The translations under genes were made by a program, and so were the position numbers. A DNA stretch of 64,000 bases from Arthrobacter sp. RIT-PI-e (GTDB lineage Bacteria; Actinomycetota; Actinomycetes; Actinomycetales; Micrococcaceae). The stretch lies in assembly GCF_001187915.1 (NCBI RefSeq), contig NZ_LGIU01000042.1, forward strand, positions 1 to 64,000, written 5' to 3'. The first letter of the stretch is position 1. Each line of letters begins with the position of its first letter. Under the pieces are notes generated by a model. It was not told the DNA's origin and did no database searches. It saw only the letters and a list, made by a program, of their open reading frames with translations. Below, piece by piece: positions 28,463-37,822 of the stretch.

Positions 28463-29926
28463 TTGGAGCTGAGTGACTACCTTCGTATCCTGCGCCGCAA
28501 TTGGTTGCTTATCACGGTCTGCACCGTTGTTGGACTCCTGATCGGCGCATTAGCTTCCTTCATGGTCCGCCCTACGTACACGGCTGAGACCAAACTGTTC
28601 ATGGCTCTTCAGAGCTCGGGCAGTGTACAAGAACTCCAGCAGGGCAACACCTTCACTCAGGCCCGTGTGCAGTCCTACGTAGACACTGTGAACGAATCGC
28701 TGGTGCTTCAGCCGGTGATCGATGCCCTCGGTCTCGACCTTACGACGGGTCAGCTTTCCCAAAAGATCACCGCCACTGCCGATCTCAACACTGTGATCAT
28801 CACCATCGCCGTGGATGACACCTCCCCTGTTCAAGCAGCTGCGATAGCTCAGGCGACGGCGGACAGCTTGATGATCGCCGTGGACGAGCTCGAGCGGCCT
28901 TCGGAGGGCGGGAGTTCACCGGTTACTTCCACCGTGATTGCCCCGGCAATAGCGCCTTCCGAGCCCTCCGCTCCCAACACACCCCTCAACCTAGCCCTGG
29001 GATTGTTGGTGGGCCTTGCCCTCGGAGCCGGTGCAGCGGTACTACGCACCACACTGGACACACGTGTGCGTGGCGAGTCAGATCTCCGCCGTGCGAGCGA
29101 AGCACCTCTGCTCGGGGGAATAGCTTTCGACAACGATGCGGTAAAGAAGCCCCTGCTCACCCAAGTACCGGGCCAGAGTCCACGTGCTGAGTCATTCCGC
29201 CAGATCCGTACGAACCTTCAGTTCGCTCACGTGAGCCACAAGTCGAAGGCAGTGCTGGTCACGTCATCCCTTCCCGGCGAAGGAAAAAGCACGACGGCCA
29301 CGAACCTTGCCATCGCGATCGCTCAAAGTGGGCAGTCAGTGGTTCTCGTCGATGCGGACCTTCGCCGACCGCGCGTGGACGAGTATTTGGGACTGGAACG
29401 TAACGCCGGACTTACCACCGCGTTGATCGGTCGCGCGGAAGTAGAGGACCTGCTGCAGCCGTGGGGCACTGATGAGCTCTACATCTTGACGGCAGGTCAG
29501 ATCCCGCCGAATCCGAGTGAGCTTCTGGGTTCCGATGCCATGAAGCGGCTGATCACCCGCCTGGAGGAGAAGTTCGATGCCGTGATCATCGATGCACCTC
29601 CTCTTCTTCCTGTGACTGATGCGGCTGTTCTCGCTCAGCAGGTGGGTGGGGTCGTCCTCGTGATCGGATCGTCGAAGGTGAGACTGCCGGATCTACAGAA
29701 ATCCCTTGGCAACTTGGAGATGGTCGAGGCTGATCTCCTTGGAGTCGTGATCAACCTGCTCCCTTCAAAGGGGCCAGATGCCTACGCCTACAGCTACTAC
29801 TCCTACGAAGCGAAAGAAGCCCCAGCGTTGAAGTCTCCCGGACGAGTGGGACGAGGTAGTTCCAGCAAAGCCTCACCCGATGCTAACGAGAAGGCCCTCA
29901 ATGCGTCCCCCTCGAGAGATCACTAG
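28463..29926 (+). CDS. Polysaccharide co-polymerase / BY-kinase fusion (Wzc/CapAB type)
   Basis: A TTG at 28463 is preferred as start because AGAGG lies seven to eight bases upstream and homologues begin with a short ELSDYLRILRR segment. The Wzz-type domain has membrane helices at about 14-36 and 174-196. The cytoplasmic tyrosine kinase shows Walker A (SLPGEGKST, about 269-277), Walker A' (VVLVDADLRRP, about 293-303) and Walker B (VIIDAPPLLPVTDA). A C-terminal Tyr cluster (AYAYSYYSY) is the expected autophosphorylation tail. It controls chain length in Wzy-dependent export and is the likely target of the phosphatase at 19047. Confidence 0.92.
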   Translation: MELSDYLRILRRNWLLITVCTVVGLLIGALASFMVRPTYTAETKLFMALQSSGSVQELQQGNTFTQARVQSYVDTVNESLVLQPVIDALGLDLTTGQLSQKITATADLNTVIITIAVDDTSPVQAAAIAQATADSLMIAVDELERPSEGGSSPVTSTVIAPAIAPSEPSAPNTPLNLALGLLVGLALGAGAAVLRTTLDTRVRGESDLRRASEAPLLGGIAFDNDAVKKPLLTQVPGQSPRAESFRQIRTNLQFAHVSHKSKAVLVTSSLPGEGKSTTATNLAIAIAQSGQSVVLVDADLRRPRVDEYLGLERNAGLTTALIGRAEVEDLLQPWGTDELYILTAGQIPPNPSELLGSDAMKRLITRLEEKFDAVIIDAPPLLPVTDAAVLAQQVGGVVLVIGSSKVRLPDLQKSLGNLEMVEADLLGVVINLLPSKGPDAYAYSYYSYEAKEAPALKSPGRVGRGSSSKASPDANEKALNASPSRDH

Positions 29927-29959
29927 AGCTGCGGCACACCACAGGAGTATGGGGATCTT

Positions 29960-31405
29960 GTGTCCACCGCAGAAGTAGGTAAGAGCTGGGCTCGGCGGTA
30001 TGCGCGACGGTTGGCGATCATCGATGCTGCCGTGGTGCTGTGGGCAACAGTTGGCGCACTGCTCGTGCGGTTTGGAGTGCCGGAGACTGAACAGCTCGAG
30101 GTAGCGTCTCAGCCCTACGTTGTGCTCTCCGTGGTACTCGCAGCTGCCTGGTGGGCGATGCTGTTTCTCCGAGGCACCCGTGAACCAACGGTTCTAGGGC
30201 ACGGCACGGAGGAGTACAAGCGCGTGGTCAGCGCTTCGCTGATTCTCTTCGGGACCGTGGCCATCGTCAGCTACGCGTTCCAGATAGATACAGCTCGCGG
30301 CTATATAGGGATTGCGCTCCCGGCCGGCCTCATCATGTTGCTGCTCTCGCGTACGATCGTGCGCCGCCTCCTGCATATCGAGAGAGCGCGGGGTCTGAGT
30401 TCCTTGCAGGTGCTGGTAGTCGGAAGTACCAGTGGAGTGGACCATCTGACCGAGTCGCTGCGAGCTCAGCCCATGGCGGGATACAACCCCATCGGGGCAT
30501 ATCTACCCGGAGTCGAGGGAACGACACACCTGGAGACTGCTCTGGGGCTACCGATTGTTGGTAGGGGCGTCACCTCCGACGAGATCATCGCTGATATCTC
30601 CTCTTTCAGACCCGACGCTGTAGCTCTGTCCAGCAGCATGCAGTTGGCACCGGAAACTATTCGTGCCCTTGGGTGGGCGCTGGCAGACCTCGATATCCGG
30701 CTCATCATGGCGCCGGCTTTGACGGATATTGCGGGCCCGCGCATCCACACTCGCCCAGTTGCCGGTCTGCCCCTCATTCACGTGTCCACTCCAAACCTGG
30801 AGAAGGGTCAGCGCTTCATCAAGCGCAGCATGGACATCGTGGGAGCATCCGCCCTCATCGTTTGCCTCTCCCCAATCCTCATTCTTTTGGCACTCCTGGT
30901 ACGCCTAGGGTCACGGGGGCCCGTGCTGTTCCGCCAGGAACGCATCGGCACTGCCGGCGGGCGCTTCCAGATGTACAAGTTCCGTTCCATGGTGATGGAT
31001 GCAGAGGCCCGCCTGGAGCAACTACGTAGCGAGAACCAGGGCAATGAGGTTCTCTTCAAGCTGCAGAACGATCCCCGGGTGACCAAGGTTGGGCGTGTGC
31101 TCCGCAAGTTCAGCCTTGACGAACTACCCCAGCTGTTCAATGTGGTGGGCGGATCCATGTCCCTGGTAGGGCCACGGCCTCCCCTCGCGGCGGAGGTCGA
31201 GCGCTACGACATCCGCGCACATCGCCGCCTTCTGGTGCGCCCTGGCATGACCGGACTTTGGCAGGTCAGCGGCCGATCTCTCCTGTCCTGGGACGAGACC
31301 GTGCGACTGGACCTCTACTACGTGGAGAACTGGTCGTTCCTCGGAGACATCACCATTCTGCTTCGTACCTTCAAAGCCGTGGTCGGTAAGCACGGCGCGT
31401 ACTAG
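29960..31405 (+). CDS. Polyprenyl glycosylphosphotransferase initiating exopolysaccharide synthesis
   Basis: This 481-residue protein starts at GTG. Four N-terminal helices and a CoA-binding-like domain precede a bacterial sugar transferase domain (from about residue 290): KRSMDIVGASALIV, RQERIGTAGGRFQMYKFRSM, LRKFSLDELPQLFNVVGGSM, LVGPRPPL and VRPGMTGLWQVSGRS. These are the WbaP/CpsE signatures for transfer of a sugar-1-phosphate to undecaprenyl phosphate. It follows the kinase by 33 bases and precedes the DUF4012 gene by 39, in one operon. Confidence 0.93.
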   Translation: MSTAEVGKSWARRYARRLAIIDAAVVLWATVGALLVRFGVPETEQLEVASQPYVVLSVVLAAAWWAMLFLRGTREPTVLGHGTEEYKRVVSASLILFGTVAIVSYAFQIDTARGYIGIALPAGLIMLLLSRTIVRRLLHIERARGLSSLQVLVVGSTSGVDHLTESLRAQPMAGYNPIGAYLPGVEGTTHLETALGLPIVGRGVTSDEIIADISSFRPDAVALSSSMQLAPETIRALGWALADLDIRLIMAPALTDIAGPRIHTRPVAGLPLIHVSTPNLEKGQRFIKRSMDIVGASALIVCLSPILILLALLVRLGSRGPVLFRQERIGTAGGRFQMYKFRSMVMDAEARLEQLRSENQGNEVLFKLQNDPRVTKVGRVLRKFSLDELPQLFNVVGGSMSLVGPRPPLAAEVERYDIRAHRRLLVRPGMTGLWQVSGRSLLSWDETVRLDLYYVENWSFLGDITILLRTFKAVVGKHGAY

Positions 31406-31444
31406 CTCCCTGAGCTACATCAATACTCAGTAAGGACTCCTTTA

Positions 31445-33337
31445 ATGACTCCAGAGAATGCGCGACGTGGCGGCGAGGAACGTGAAGGCGCCGTGATGTC
31501 CGACGTGCCTCGCCGCAGAAAACGATCGTCTCGCCGGCGCAGGTGGTCCGTTCTGATTACACTGCTCGTTCTTCTGCTGGTGATCGCGAGTGGTCTATGG
31601 CTTGCGAGCCGCGCACAGCAGGTCCACAGCAGCCTGGAGAACATGATCCAGACGTTGCCCAGTTTGCAGACCGCTGCGCTCGAGGGCGATGTGGAGAGGT
31701 CGGTGGCTCTCACGGAGGAGCTCCAGGACCATGCCGACAGCGCTCGGTCCGCGGGGACCGATCCCGTGTGGAAGGCTGCAGGTCTGATTCCTTTTGTCGG
31801 TCAGAACTTCACCGCCGTCTCCGAAGTCGCAGTCAGTGCGGATGACGTAATGGATCGCGCCGTCGCCCCGCTGGTACGGCAGTTCGACTCCCTGGACTGG
31901 GACAGCCTCACACCCCGTGACGGTCGTATCGATGTCACGCCGCTGGAGGAGGTCTCCCCCACCCTGACGTCTGCCTCGAACACGCTCCAGCTCAGTTATG
32001 AACGCCTGAACGGGATCGACCGCAGCCGACTGCTTCCGCAGATCTCCGAGCCACTCCAGCAAGCCGTTGACGCGATGGACGATGCTCGGCAGGCACTGTC
32101 CAGTGCAGCCGCTGCCGCGGAGGTCCTACCCCCGATGCTCGGGGCGGATGGACCGCGCACCTATATGGTGCTCATCCAGAACAGCGCGGAGATCCGTGCC
32201 ACCGGTGGCATCCCCGGCGCGTATGCGCTCATCCGCACCGATGGCGGTGCCATCGAACTCGTGGGGCAAGGAAGCGCCACTGAGATGGGGCGCTTCAACC
32301 CACCACTCGACGTGGACCCACAGCAGGCTCAAATCTACTCCTCGCGCCTCGGAGGTTTCCTCCAGAGCGCGAACCTCACGCCTGACTTCCCCACCGTGGC
32401 GCAGACCGCCAAGGCGATGTATGAGGAGCGGAACGAGGGACAGCGGGTGGACGGCGTCCTCGCCATGGACGCCGTGGTGCTCTCGAAGCTGCTCGGTGTC
32501 ACCGGTCCCGTGGAGCTGGATGACATCGACGATCCCCTGGTGGAGCAACTAATCAGCCAGACGGCCCTGCCGGAGTTCCTGAATACGGACAACGTGGTGG
32601 ACACCCTGCTCTCGGATGTCTACTCGGAGATCGAGGAACCCGAGTTCCAGGACATCTACTTCGCAGCCGTGGCCGGAGAGGTGTTCTCCACCCTGTCCGA
32701 AGGTGCGGGAGACAATGCCGGTTTGATCGACGCCCTCACGCAGAGCACCGAGGAGCACCGCCTCTATCTATGGTCGAATGTCTCGGACGAGCAGGCCGTA
32801 ATCGCCTCCACGCAGCTTGCTGGGGCCGCCACGGGCCCGACCAAGGGTGGCGCCAGCTTCGGCGTCTACTTCAATGACGGTACCGGCGCGAAGATGGACT
32901 ACTACGTGGAGCGCACGGTGGAGCTCATCCAGTCCTGTTCTCCTGACGACGTCCGCGAGTACACCGCGCAGGTGACTCTGACCAACACTGCTCCCGCAGA
33001 CGCTGCAACGTCGTTGCCTCGGTACGTGACGGGTGGTGCGGTATTTGGAGTTCCCGAGGGCCATGTCCGGACGAACGTCGTGGCGTACGGTCCCGCACAG
33101 GCAGCAGTCGCCGGCGCCCGCATCGATGGTGCGGAGGTACCTCTCGGGTCCTTCCTCCATGGCAACCGGCCGGTCGGCGTGGTGACCACGGAACTCGCCC
33201 CGGGTGAGTCGGTCACGGTGGACCTCGCCTTCACGAACGTGGTGCAGACCGATGACCCCGTGCTGAGCGTCACTCCCACTATCCAGCCGGTGAGCGATGT
33301 GGTCCAGCCGACGCAGGTGGACGCCTCCTGCGGCTGA
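31445..33337 (+). CDS. DUF4012 domain protein
   Basis: This 630-residue protein has an Arg-rich cytoplasmic N-terminus and one membrane helix (about 34-53) followed by a long extracellular DUF4012 region (LIQNSAEIRATGGIPGAYALI, LAMDAVVLSKLLGVTGPVEL). AAGGA lies upstream of the ATG. DUF4012 proteins commonly sit beside initiating sugar transferases in actinobacterial exopolysaccharide loci; the biochemical role is unknown, with attachment or export of the polymer a reasonable guess. It is the last gene of the operon. Confidence 0.85.
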   Translation: MTPENARRGGEEREGAVMSDVPRRRKRSSRRRRWSVLITLLVLLLVIASGLWLASRAQQVHSSLENMIQTLPSLQTAALEGDVERSVALTEELQDHADSARSAGTDPVWKAAGLIPFVGQNFTAVSEVAVSADDVMDRAVAPLVRQFDSLDWDSLTPRDGRIDVTPLEEVSPTLTSASNTLQLSYERLNGIDRSRLLPQISEPLQQAVDAMDDARQALSSAAAAAEVLPPMLGADGPRTYMVLIQNSAEIRATGGIPGAYALIRTDGGAIELVGQGSATEMGRFNPPLDVDPQQAQIYSSRLGGFLQSANLTPDFPTVAQTAKAMYEERNEGQRVDGVLAMDAVVLSKLLGVTGPVELDDIDDPLVEQLISQTALPEFLNTDNVVDTLLSDVYSEIEEPEFQDIYFAAVAGEVFSTLSEGAGDNAGLIDALTQSTEEHRLYLWSNVSDEQAVIASTQLAGAATGPTKGGASFGVYFNDGTGAKMDYYVERTVELIQSCSPDDVREYTAQVTLTNTAPADAATSLPRYVTGGAVFGVPEGHVRTNVVAYGPAQAAVAGARIDGAEVPLGSFLHGNRPVGVVTTELAPGESVTVDLAFTNVVQTDDPVLSVTPTIQPVSDVVQPTQVDASCG

Positions 33338-33636
33338 CCGGGTTCACCGTGGGCAAACCTGCGACGATCATGCGCACGTACTGAGCCTGTTGATGTCGAT
33401 CCGTGCTACTACCAGCTACTGGACGTTTCCGACAGATTAACTACTCGAAAAAACTACGTGTTCAACTACGCGTGTTACTCGAATGCTGATACCTTCACTA
33501 CTGGGAACCACAGACTGCTCAGCATTTCTGTAGCCGGCGCAGGCCGGCAGGGGGACCACCGAGGGTCGTCCAGCTGGGGAAAGGCGGGCCGATCTCCTCA
33601 CATTCGTCACTACATACCTCTTGGGGAGATATCGCT
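33338..33636. promoter_or_regulatory. Upstream region of the LAxTG surface protein gene
   Basis: About 300 AT-richer bases between the DUF4012 stop and a well-formed ribosome site (GGGGAG, nine bases before ATG 33637). It should hold the promoter of the surface-protein gene; no sharp -35/-10 pair or hairpin was identified. Confidence 0.35.
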
Positions 33637-34317
33637 ATGCAGAAGACCATCTCGACCCTGGCAATCGCCGGGTCCATCGCATTCCTCGGAGCGGGCGCAG
33701 CCCAGGCAGCCGAGTACCCTGCACCCGTAGTTCCCGGCACGGTGAGCAACAGCGTCATCGTCTCCGGTAACACGGTTGTGTTCGGCGGCTCGGGCTTCAC
33801 CAGCTTCGAGAACGTCAACATCACCATCGTGTACAACGGTGCTCCTCCCGCCGCCTCCGGCGCAGCTGGAGCAGGCCGGGTCGGAGCGGCACGCACCGGC
33901 GTGATCGTGCTGAACCAGGTCCTGGCTCCCGTGCAGACCAAGGCGGACGCGAACGGCAACTTCTCGATCCCGCTGACCCTCGGCGAGCCCGGTTCGTACA
34001 CCCTGACAGCAGTGGGCGCCGAGTCCGGGCGCACCGTCACCTCGGTGGTCACCGTCGTCCCGGCGTCGGCTCCCACGGGTGGTAACACCGGTGGTAACAC
34101 GGGCGGCACCACTCCCGGCGGAACCACCGGTGGCACCACGGGTGGAACGACCGGCGGCACCACCGCCGGCGGAACCACTGCAGGCGTGAAGGGCGGGCTG
34201 GCCAACACCGGCATCGAGGCCTCCATGTTCCTGTGGGGCGCAGCAGGCATCGGTGCTCTCGGCCTGGGTGCCGGTAGCATCGTGGTTGCCCGTCGCCGCG
34301 CCGGCGCAGAGGCATAA
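33637..34317 (+). CDS. Secreted surface protein with LANTG sortase signal
   Basis: This 226-residue protein has a signal peptide (cleavage after AAQAA, about residue 28), one Ig-like/beta domain (VVFGGSGFTSFENVNITI to SVVTVVP), a Gly/Thr linker with repeated GGTT units (about 148-188), then GLANTG, a hydrophobic helix and ARRRAGAEA. LAxTG is the class E sortase signal of high-GC Gram-positives. It is followed by a strong terminator and a broken paralogue. It is likely an abundant wall-anchored protein; ligand unknown. Confidence 0.85.
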   Translation: MQKTISTLAIAGSIAFLGAGAAQAAEYPAPVVPGTVSNSVIVSGNTVVFGGSGFTSFENVNITIVYNGAPPAASGAAGAGRVGAARTGVIVLNQVLAPVQTKADANGNFSIPLTLGEPGSYTLTAVGAESGRTVTSVVTVVPASAPTGGNTGGNTGGTTPGGTTGGTTGGTTGGTTAGGTTAGVKGGLANTGIEASMFLWGAAGIGALGLGAGSIVVARRRAGAEA

Positions 34318-34348
34318 GCACTCAGCGACTGACGCTCAGTAGTACCTG

Positions 34349-34383
34349 CTGAAGGAACAGGCCCACCAGGTCTGTTCCTTCAG
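34349..34383 (+). terminator. Intrinsic terminator after the LANTG surface protein
   Basis: A perfect 12-bp stem CTGAAGGAACAG / CTGTTCCTTCAG with an 11-base loop, followed by TGTTTAA. Confidence 0.8.
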
Positions 34384-34399
34384 TGTTTAACTCCGACTT

Positions 34400-34839
34400 C
34401 TCCACTACGCCTCGGACTTCGAGGGCAGCGGGATGACCCCGAACGAGTAGCTCGCGGTGGACACCACGTGCACCACCGAGGACGGCGCGGCTTCCACGGC
34501 ATCGGCGCCCGTCAGTGCGGACGCCGCGGGCAGCTTCGTCTACACCGCCACGATCGACGCCGCGGGCCAGTGCACGCTCACTGCACAGGGAAGCGCCACC
34601 ACCCCCTTCACCGCTCAGGTGACCGTCCGGGAACCGGTGGCCGTCGGCGCCTCCGTGCCAGCTACCGCCGATGCGACCTCGGGTCTCGCCGCCACCGGTG
34701 CGCCACTCCCCTGCTGGTCTGGGCCGGCGTCGGGCTCGGCGCACTCGGGGTGGGCACCCTCGTTATAGCCACGGCCGTGGATCCGGCAGTGAACGCGAAG
34801 AGCCCCCGTACCGGAGTACGGGGGCTCTTTCACAGCTGA
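34400..34839 (+). pseudogene. Broken paralogue of the LAxTG surface protein
   Basis: The frame SDFEGSGMTPNE, stop, LAVDTTCTTEDG, then FVYTATIDAAGQCTLTAQG and GLAATGAPL resembles the last beta domain and sorting signal of a surface protein like the gene at 33637. There is no start or signal peptide, an in-frame TAG lies near 34448, and a shift just after LAATG (near 34713) puts the membrane segment LLVWAGVGLGALGVGTLV into another frame. The frame then runs into the terminator hairpin. Confidence 0.8.
34798..34829. terminator. Perfect hairpin terminator with CGGA loop
   Basis: AAGAGCCCCCGTAC, loop CGGA, then GTACGGGGGCTCTT: a 14-bp perfect stem followed by TTC. By symmetry it can act on both strands, separating the surface-protein region from the LuxR regulators. 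Confidence 0.9.
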
Positions 34840-35050
34840 GGGCCGGCGGCGGCTGGGGACGAAGTCCTGGTCTCAAGAGAACTCCTACGCCACCGACCCG
34901 GTTCAGGGGCCGCACAGAGTGGCAGGTCTCCCCGCGCTGCTCTGTCCAACGGGTTCGACACTACGGGCACCGGAAGCGGCGATCACGAGTAGAGAAGCCC
35001 TGAGAATGCTGGGCCACTACTCTAATTAGCTTTCGAAAATACCTGTTCGC

Positions 35051-37822
35051 TTACATGGCGAGCAGTGAGGGCTCCAGATCCGCGGTGAGTTCCTCGCGCC
35101 GGGTGATGCCCAGCTTCACGAAGATCCGGTACAGGTGGCCCTCCACGGTGCGCACGGACACCGTGAGCGCCTGGGCGATGTCCCGGTTGGAGAATCCGCG
35201 CAGCGTGAGGACCGCGATCTCCCGCTCCCGCAGGGTCAGCGGGGCACCGCCGGCCTCCTCCCCCAGCTCCGGGAACAGGGCGCCGTCGATCAGTGCGCGG
35301 CGGCGCCGGACCGTGGGGGCGAGCAGCCGCTGGGACCGGACGTCGTTGTTCACCCCGTACAGGTCCATGGCCCGGCGGCACGCGTGGGCCGCCAGGACCG
35401 GCAGCCCCAGGAGCTCCGCGCGGTCCGCCGCCGCCACGAGCACCTCGGGATCCTTCACCGACCACGACGAGACGATGGTGGTGAGCACCGCGGCCTCCGC
35501 CCCCTGCATGGTGCTCGTGATCTGCCGCAGCAGGGTGCCGGCCCGCGGATGGCCGAGGGTGAAGGCGAGGCCCAGGATGTCCTTCTCGCAGGTGATCCAT
35601 CCGCGGTGCCGCGCCTCGGCCGCGCCGGACAGCAGGGCACGCGGACCGAGCGAGGGGTCCAGCAGCGTATTCGCCGCCGCCGCGTACGCCCGGCCGAGCA
35701 GTACCGAGGAGGTCTCCGCCTCCGCCGGGTCCGCGACGTCCTCCCGCTCCGCGGTGGGCGCGTCCGGGTCGGTGTCCGCGTCCGTGTCCCCGTGCACGGC
35801 GGTGGCCCATGCGGTGAGACCCAGCGCGTAGGTGAGCAGGCCGTCCGGATCCGCCCGGCGCAGTGCCGCGACGGCGGGGCCGAGGAGGGCGAGCCCCGCG
35901 CCGAAGCGCCCCGCACGCACCTCCAGGGCACCCTGCAGCGCCGCGAGGCTCCCGCTGAGGAACCCGAAGTCCGGGGTGCCGGAGGAGGTGTAGGCGTCGA
36001 TGGCCTGCTGCGCCGCCGCAGGCTGCCCCGAGTGGACGAGCTCACGGACCGAGCGCAGGGTGAACTCGCGGCAGAGCTGGGCCACCCGGTGCCGCTCACC
36101 GGTCAGCTGCGCAGCCGCCACCTCACGGTGGGTCACGGCGTCGGTGCTGCGTCCGAGCTCCCCGAGCGCCTCGATGAGCAGGCACCGGGCCAGGACGCCC
36201 GCCGTGCCGTCCGTACCGCGCGCCAGCAGCGGCTCGAGCATGCCGACGGCGTCCATGTACCGGCCGGAACGGTTCAGGCCGAGGGCACGGAAGTCCGTGC
36301 GGCGCTCCTCGCTCGCGGTGACTGCTGCCACCGCGGTGCCCCCGACGTCGTCGGATGCTGCGTGCTCGGACGCAGCATGCTCGGATGCTGCATTCCCCGA
36401 CGCCGTGTTCTCTGATGCTGCGTTCCCGGGGTCGGCGGCACCCTCACCGAGTGCGTGCTTCCAGCGCTCGCTGATGCCCTCCACACCGCGGACGTCCCCG
36501 CGCGCTGCCAGGAGCCGGCGCACCTCGAGGATGCCGGCCGCCGAGACGACCTCCGGGTCCGCGGCGGTCTCGAGCAGCCCCTCCAGCGCCGTGCGGGATT
36601 CCTCCACGCGCCCGAGGTCGAACAGCGCGGTGGCGCGGAGCACGCGGGAGGTGGCGTCACCGGCGGGTCCGGCGTGGTGCAGGAGCCGCAGGGCGGAGCC
36701 GGGATCCCCGACGGACAGGGCCGTGTCCGCGAGCGCCAGCAGGTCCGGGGCCGGGACGGCGCGGCCGCACTCGAGGCTCCACAGGGCCCGGCGGATGCGC
36801 GCCTGCTGCGGCAGGTGGGCGCCACCGCTCCCGGTGATCTGCTCCACCTTCGCCAGCAGGGCGGTGCTGCGTCCCATCGGGACCAGGGTGCGGGCCACCC
36901 GCCCGAAGAGGGGCGTGCTGAGCGTGGCGAGCACGGGGTGCTGCGGATACCGCTCGATCAGGCCGTCGCGGAAGAGCGCGGACACGGTGTCCTCGCCGGT
37001 GAGGGCGGCGAGGTCCTGGAAGCTGAGCGCCTCCCCGAGGGCCAGGAGGTCGAACGCGGTGCGCTCGGCGGTGTCGAAGGGCAGCAGGGTGGCCCGCACG
37101 AGGTCCACGAGGGCCCGCGGTACGGGGAGTTCCCCCGCATCGAGGAACCACACGCCGTCCGTCTCCGCGAGCGCGCCCGTGGCCACGGCCTCCTCGAGGA
37201 GCACGGCGAGCAGCAGCGGGTTCCCGGATGCCTCGGCGCGCAGGCGCTCGCCGGCGCCAAGGGTCACCGGGCCGCCGAGTTTCCCGCGGCACAGCTGGAG
37301 GGCGTCGGCGGAGGTGAGCGGTGTGAGCTCGAGTTCCTGCACCAGGCCGTCGCGCGTGAGGCTCGTGAGCTCCGCCGAGCCCGGGGCGCCGGGGCGCGCG
37401 AAGGCCGCGAGGTGGATGGCGCGGGCGGCCGCGAGCTGGGCGAGCACGTACCCGGTGGAGCCGTCGAGCAGGTGGGCGTCGTCCACCACCACCAGGACGG
37501 GGCGCTTCCCGGCCTCCTTACGGAGGAAGGTGAGCACGGCGCGCAGCACGGTGCGGGGGTAGGCGAGGTCCGACGACGTCGCCTCGCCCAGCAGCGGGGA
37601 CAGCGCACCGTAGGGCACCGCGGTCAGCGATGCCGCCGGGGTGAGCTGGAAGGAGGCGAACTCCTCCCCGAGGTGCTCGATGAGCATGCGGGCGAGCACG
37701 CTCTTGCCCGCCCCGGTACCTCCTGTCACGTACACCCCGGAGAGGGCCTCGCCCCGGAGCACCTCCTGGATCCCGGTGAGCAGCTCCTCGCGGCCCACCA
37801 GTGCGGAACTGTGCTGGATCAA
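35051..37822 (-). CDS. Large LuxR-family (LAL) ATP-binding transcriptional regulator
   Basis: The 923-residue protein starts at a TTG whose last two bases overlap the TGA of the upstream regulator (TTGA, 37819-37822). It has a P-loop GGTGAGKS at residues 34-41, a Walker B-like VLVVVDDAHLL, a long helical-repeat middle and a C-terminal LuxR HTH (LTLREREIAVLTLRGFSNRDIAQAL...VRTVEGHLYRIF). A low-complexity insert of five-residue AASE(N/H) repeats lies near 36350-36430. The extended frame further upstream is a shadow of the other regulator. Ligand and target genes are unknown. Confidence 0.88.
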   Translation of the reverse strand: MIQHSSALVGREELLTGIQEVLRGEALSGVYVTGGTGAGKSVLARMLIEHLGEEFASFQLTPAASLTAVPYGALSPLLGEATSSDLAYPRTVLRAVLTFLRKEAGKRPVLVVVDDAHLLDGSTGYVLAQLAAARAIHLAAFARPGAPGSAELTSLTRDGLVQELELTPLTSADALQLCRGKLGGPVTLGAGERLRAEASGNPLLLAVLLEEAVATGALAETDGVWFLDAGELPVPRALVDLVRATLLPFDTAERTAFDLLALGEALSFQDLAALTGEDTVSALFRDGLIERYPQHPVLATLSTPLFGRVARTLVPMGRSTALLAKVEQITGSGGAHLPQQARIRRALWSLECGRAVPAPDLLALADTALSVGDPGSALRLLHHAGPAGDATSRVLRATALFDLGRVEESRTALEGLLETAADPEVVSAAGILEVRRLLAARGDVRGVEGISERWKHALGEGAADPGNAASENTASGNAASEHAASEHAASDDVGGTAVAAVTASEERRTDFRALGLNRSGRYMDAVGMLEPLLARGTDGTAGVLARCLLIEALGELGRSTDAVTHREVAAAQLTGERHRVAQLCREFTLRSVRELVHSGQPAAAQQAIDAYTSSGTPDFGFLSGSLAALQGALEVRAGRFGAGLALLGPAVAALRRADPDGLLTYALGLTAWATAVHGDTDADTDPDAPTAEREDVADPAEAETSSVLLGRAYAAAANTLLDPSLGPRALLSGAAEARHRGWITCEKDILGLAFTLGHPRAGTLLRQITSTMQGAEAAVLTTIVSSWSVKDPEVLVAAADRAELLGLPVLAAHACRRAMDLYGVNNDVRSQRLLAPTVRRRRALIDGALFPELGEEAGGAPLTLREREIAVLTLRGFSNRDIAQALTVSVRTVEGHLYRIFVKLGITRREELTADLEPSLLAM

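Noticed and set aside
34457-34768. A short plus-strand gene after the LANTG protein
   Set aside because: It has no signal peptide, the frame is broken upstream by a stop and shifts right after LAATG, so it is a pseudogene.
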